Shown one piece after another: positions 55,656 through 58,054 of a stretch of 58,054 bases of DNA (position 1 is its first letter; every line of letters begins with the position of its first letter). The notes beneath the pieces are model-generated. The model had not been told where the DNA came from. It ran no database searches and was given only the letters and a program-made list of their open reading frames with translations. The stretch comes from Pseudomonas sp. GM78. Lineage in GTDB: Bacteria; Pseudomonadota; Gammaproteobacteria; Pseudomonadales; Pseudomonadaceae. The stretch spans positions 1 to 58,054 of the forward strand of contig NZ_AKJF01000084.1 of assembly GCF_000282475.1 (NCBI RefSeq), in the 5' to 3' direction. Both the position numbers and the translations under genes were made by a program.

Positions 55656-58054
55656 ATGCACCTGCTCAGGACCCAGCCCGGCGGATTCGTGTCGGATGAC
55701 AACATTGCCGACCTTGGACAAACCCCCGCCGAGCTGGTGATCCTGTGCAGCGGTGACTCCAGCCTGGCGCTGCTTGCCGAAGCGGCGCAGCAGTTGCCCG
55801 ACGACTACCCGAGCGTGCGCCTGGCCAACCCGATGCAGGTGCAGAACCATGCGTCGGTCGACCTGTATGTCGACGAAGTACTGCGCCACGCCAAAGTCAT
55901 CCTGATTTCGCTGCACGGCGGCATTGCCTATTGGCGTTACGGCGTCGAGCGGCTGGTGGAGTTGTCGCAGCGGGGTGTGCAGCTGATTCTGGTGCCCGGC
56001 GATGACCGCCCGGACCCGGAGCTCAGCGATCTCAGCACCGTGGGCGTTGAGGATCGCGACCGGCTTTGGCAATTCCTGCGCCAGGGTGGCATGGGCAATG
56101 CCCTCGACTTTTTCCGTTGCCTGGCCAATCGCTGGCTGGGTCGCGACTACGCCTGGGCCGAGCCGCACACCTTGCCGCGAACGGCGATCTACCACCCACA
56201 AAAAAGCCCCGCGGCACTGGGTGACTGGCAAGCCGAGTGGCAAAGCGGTCAACCGGTGGCGGCGGTGCTGTTTTACCGCTCGCATTTGCAGGCGGCGAAC
56301 ACCGCTTTCATCGATGTTTTCTGCCAGCGTTTGCAGGCGGCGGGGCTTAATCCGCTGCCGATAGCGCTGGCCAGTCTAAAAGAGCCTGGCTGCCTTGCGG
56401 CGATCGAGGACTGGCTGGATGAAGTCGAGGCGGGGGTGATTCTCAACACCACCGGCTTCGCTCAGTCCAGCCCGGAAGCACCGCACTTGCGCCCGTTTCG
56501 CCGCAATATCCCGGTGATCCAGGCCATTTGCGCCCAGGACAATGAGCCCGGCTGGCGTGCCAGCGAACAGGGGCTCGGCCCCCGCGATCTGGCGATGCAC
56601 ATCGCATTGCCGGAACTGGACGGGCGCATCATCAGCCGACCAATCAGTTTCAAGGACCTGGCCTGGCGCAGCGAGCGCAGTCAGTCCGATGTGGTCTGCT
56701 ACCGCGCGCAGCCGGAGCGCATGGACTTTGTCGCGCAACTGGCGCGGCGCTGGATCGATCTGGCGCGGTTGCCCAATGGCGGAAAACGCATCGCGCTGAT
56801 CCTGGCCAATTACCCGACCCGCGATGGTCGCATCGGCAACGGCGTCGGGCTCGATACCCCGGCTGCGGCGTTGAACATCCTGCGTGCGCTTCATCAAGAA
56901 GGTTATCCGCTGCCAGCCGGGTTGCCAGACAGCGGCACCGCGTTGATCCAGCAATTGCTCGGCGGTGTCAGCAACGACCTCGATACCCTCGATCAACGCC
57001 CGTGCCAGCAAAGCCTGGCCATGGACGATTACCTGCAAATGTTCAACGCGCTGCCAGACGCCAACCGGGCGGCGGTACTGGAACGCTGGGGCACGCCCGA
57101 CAGTGATCCGATGTGCCGTGACGGACGAATGATGATCGCCGGATTGCGCTTCGGCCTGACCTTCGTCGGCATTCAACCGGCGCGGGGTTACCAGGTCGAT
57201 CCCAGTGCGGTGTATCACGACCCGGACCTGGTGCCGCCCCATGGCTACCTGGCGTTCTATTTCTGGTTGCGCACTACCTACGGCGCCCACGGCGTGATCC
57301 ATGTCGGCAAGCACGGCAATCTCGAATGGCTGCCTGGCAAGGGCGTGGGGCTGTCGGAGCACTGCTGGCCGGACGCGCTGCTCGGGCCGCTGCCGAACAT
57401 CTATCCGTTCATCGTCAACGACCCGGGCGAAGGCGCCCAGGCCAAGCGCCGCACCCAGGCGGTGATCATCGACCACCTGATGCCGCCACTGACCCGCGCC
57501 GAGACCTACGGCCCGCTGCGCAACCTCGAGTTGCTGGCGGACGAATACTACGAGGCGCAATTGCTCGATCCACGGCGTGCCCGGGAACTGCAACGCGACA
57601 TCCTGCAACTGGTGCGCGACACCCACATCGACCGCGAGCTGCAGCTGGACGAACGACTGGATAGCGAGGCCGATGCGGCGATCTGGCTACCGCGCCTGGA
57701 CACTTACCTGTGCGATTTGAAAGAGTCGCAGATCCGCGATGGCTTGCACGTGTTTGGCGAGTCGCCGGCCGGACGCTTGCGGATCGACACCTTGCTCGCG
57801 CTGCTGCGCATCCCCCGGGGCGATGGTCGAGGGGCGCAATCGAGCCTGCTGCGGGCGCTGGCCAAGGCCTTCGAACTGGGCTTCGATCCGCTGGATTGTG
57901 CGCTGGCCGAACCGTGGGCCGGACCGCGCCCGGATATGTTGTTGTCGCTCAGCGATGATCCCTGGCGCACCACCGGCGACACCCGCGAACGCCTTGAGCT
58001 GTTCGCCACAAAACTGATCTCGCAGGTATTGAATATCCCCTGTGGGAGCCAGCC
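55656..58054 (+). CDS. cobN: CobN, cobaltochelatase large subunit (5' part)
   Basis: The first 799 codons are present; the gene runs past the window edge, and full-length CobN is about 1250 residues. ATG 55656 begins MHLLRTQPGGFVSDD. Family blocks include ISLHGGIAYWRYGVERLVEL, ILNTTGFAQSSP, IALILANYPTRDGRIGNGVGLDTP, and GVIHVGKHGNLEWLPGKGVGLS with GDPxx-type glycine loops near 550-570. CobN binds hydrogenobyrinic acid diamide and cobalt and works with CobS and CobT, which drive insertion with ATP. The last 17 bases of the window (ccctgtgggagccagcc) resemble a REP arm in the coding frame. The same B12 riboswitch should control it through cobW. Confidence 0.93.
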   Translation, partial: MHLLRTQPGGFVSDDNIADLGQTPAELVILCSGDSSLALLAEAAQQLPDDYPSVRLANPMQVQNHASVDLYVDEVLRHAKVILISLHGGIAYWRYGVERLVELSQRGVQLILVPGDDRPDPELSDLSTVGVEDRDRLWQFLRQGGMGNALDFFRCLANRWLGRDYAWAEPHTLPRTAIYHPQKSPAALGDWQAEWQSGQPVAAVLFYRSHLQAANTAFIDVFCQRLQAAGLNPLPIALASLKEPGCLAAIEDWLDEVEAGVILNTTGFAQSSPEAPHLRPFRRNIPVIQAICAQDNEPGWRASEQGLGPRDLAMHIALPELDGRIISRPISFKDLAWRSERSQSDVVCYRAQPERMDFVAQLARRWIDLARLPNGGKRIALILANYPTRDGRIGNGVGLDTPAAALNILRALHQEGYPLPAGLPDSGTALIQQLLGGVSNDLDTLDQRPCQQSLAMDDYLQMFNALPDANRAAVLERWGTPDSDPMCRDGRMMIAGLRFGLTFVGIQPARGYQVDPSAVYHDPDLVPPHGYLAFYFWLRTTYGAHGVIHVGKHGNLEWLPGKGVGLSEHCWPDALLGPLPNIYPFIVNDPGEGAQAKRRTQAVIIDHLMPPLTRAETYGPLRNLELLADEYYEAQLLDPRRARELQRDILQLVRDTHIDRELQLDERLDSEADAAIWLPRLDTYLCDLKESQIRDGLHVFGESPAGRLRIDTLLALLRIPRGDGRGAQSSLLRALAKAFELGFDPLDCALAEPWAGPRPDMLLSLSDDPWRTTGDTRERLELFATKLISQVLNIPCGSQ
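58038..58054 (+). repeat. Possible REP-arm sequence inside cobN at the window edge
   Basis: The bases ccctgtgggagccagcc match the start of the gtgggagc-family arms at 22697 and 51542. The frame stays open through them (IPCGSQ). Only half of any element can be seen, so insertion of a whole REP is unproven. Confidence 0.45.

Noticed and set aside
54372-56285. A 637-codon minus-strand frame opposite the riboswitch, cobW and cobN
   Set aside because: It would run through a riboswitch and two well-supported genes; translation is repetitive Val/Gln/His without family motifs.

Overview
The window reads as chromosomal DNA of a fluorescent-type Pseudomonas. GC is high, codon use is Pseudomonas-like, and the Pseudomonas-style palindromic REP elements (cores tgtaggagctgccgcagg and ctgtgggagct) lie at the ends of several transcription units. 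Familiar pseudomonad genes are present: cti, nfuA, sohB, cysI with its DUF934 partner, metH, and cob/cbt genes under cobalamin riboswitches. No rRNA, tRNA, CRISPR array, transposase or phage gene was seen.

Layout. (1) 1-10.8 kb: the distal end of a type VI secretion (T6SS) cluster. It holds the 3' part of vgrG, a modular cell-wall-targeting effector whose low-GC C-terminal toxin domain resembles pesticin/T4 lysozyme, a low-GC secreted immunity candidate, an unknown membrane protein, a tssM with a degenerate P-loop, and tssF. The cluster stops after tssF; only a possible tssG start codon region remains. (2) 10.8-15.7 kb: a hybrid sensor kinase and a class II UvrA. (3) 15.7-21.2 kb (minus strand): one tightly overlapped operon for a stressosome-type RsbR-RsbS-RsbT module, a phosphatase fused to a GHKL ATPase, a histidine kinase and a hybrid kinase. 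No sigma factor is present. (4) 21.4-22.7 kb: three small stress-type proteins. (5) 22.7-28.5 kb: a strictosidine-synthase-like protein coupled to a sterol-desaturase/SRPBCC fusion, a LysR regulator, a Tat-exported amidohydrolase and an SCP2 protein. (6) 28.6-30.5 kb: a histidine-phosphatase-family protein and SohB. (7) 30.7-44.5 kb: two very large leucine-rich-repeat toxin-like proteins flanking cysI/DUF934. The larger (about 2320 residues) has three LRR blocks and a C-terminal NEL-type E3 ligase domain with its CxD cysteine. The smaller ends before that cysteine. (8) 44.6-51.5 kb: metH, cti and nfuA. (9) 51.5-58.05 kb: a cobalamin locus, with cbtB-cbtA-cobE-cobM leftwards and cobW-cobN rightwards, each side preceded by its own cobalamin riboswitch. 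cobN runs off the window.

How the parts connect. VgrG, effector and immunity form a delivery cassette for a T6SS whose baseplate set is incomplete here. The stressosome operon probably sends its signal to the two co-transcribed kinases instead of a sigma-B cascade. The cobalamin locus supplies the cofactor of MetH, 4 kb away. All functions are inferred from reading the sequence; no database search was run.
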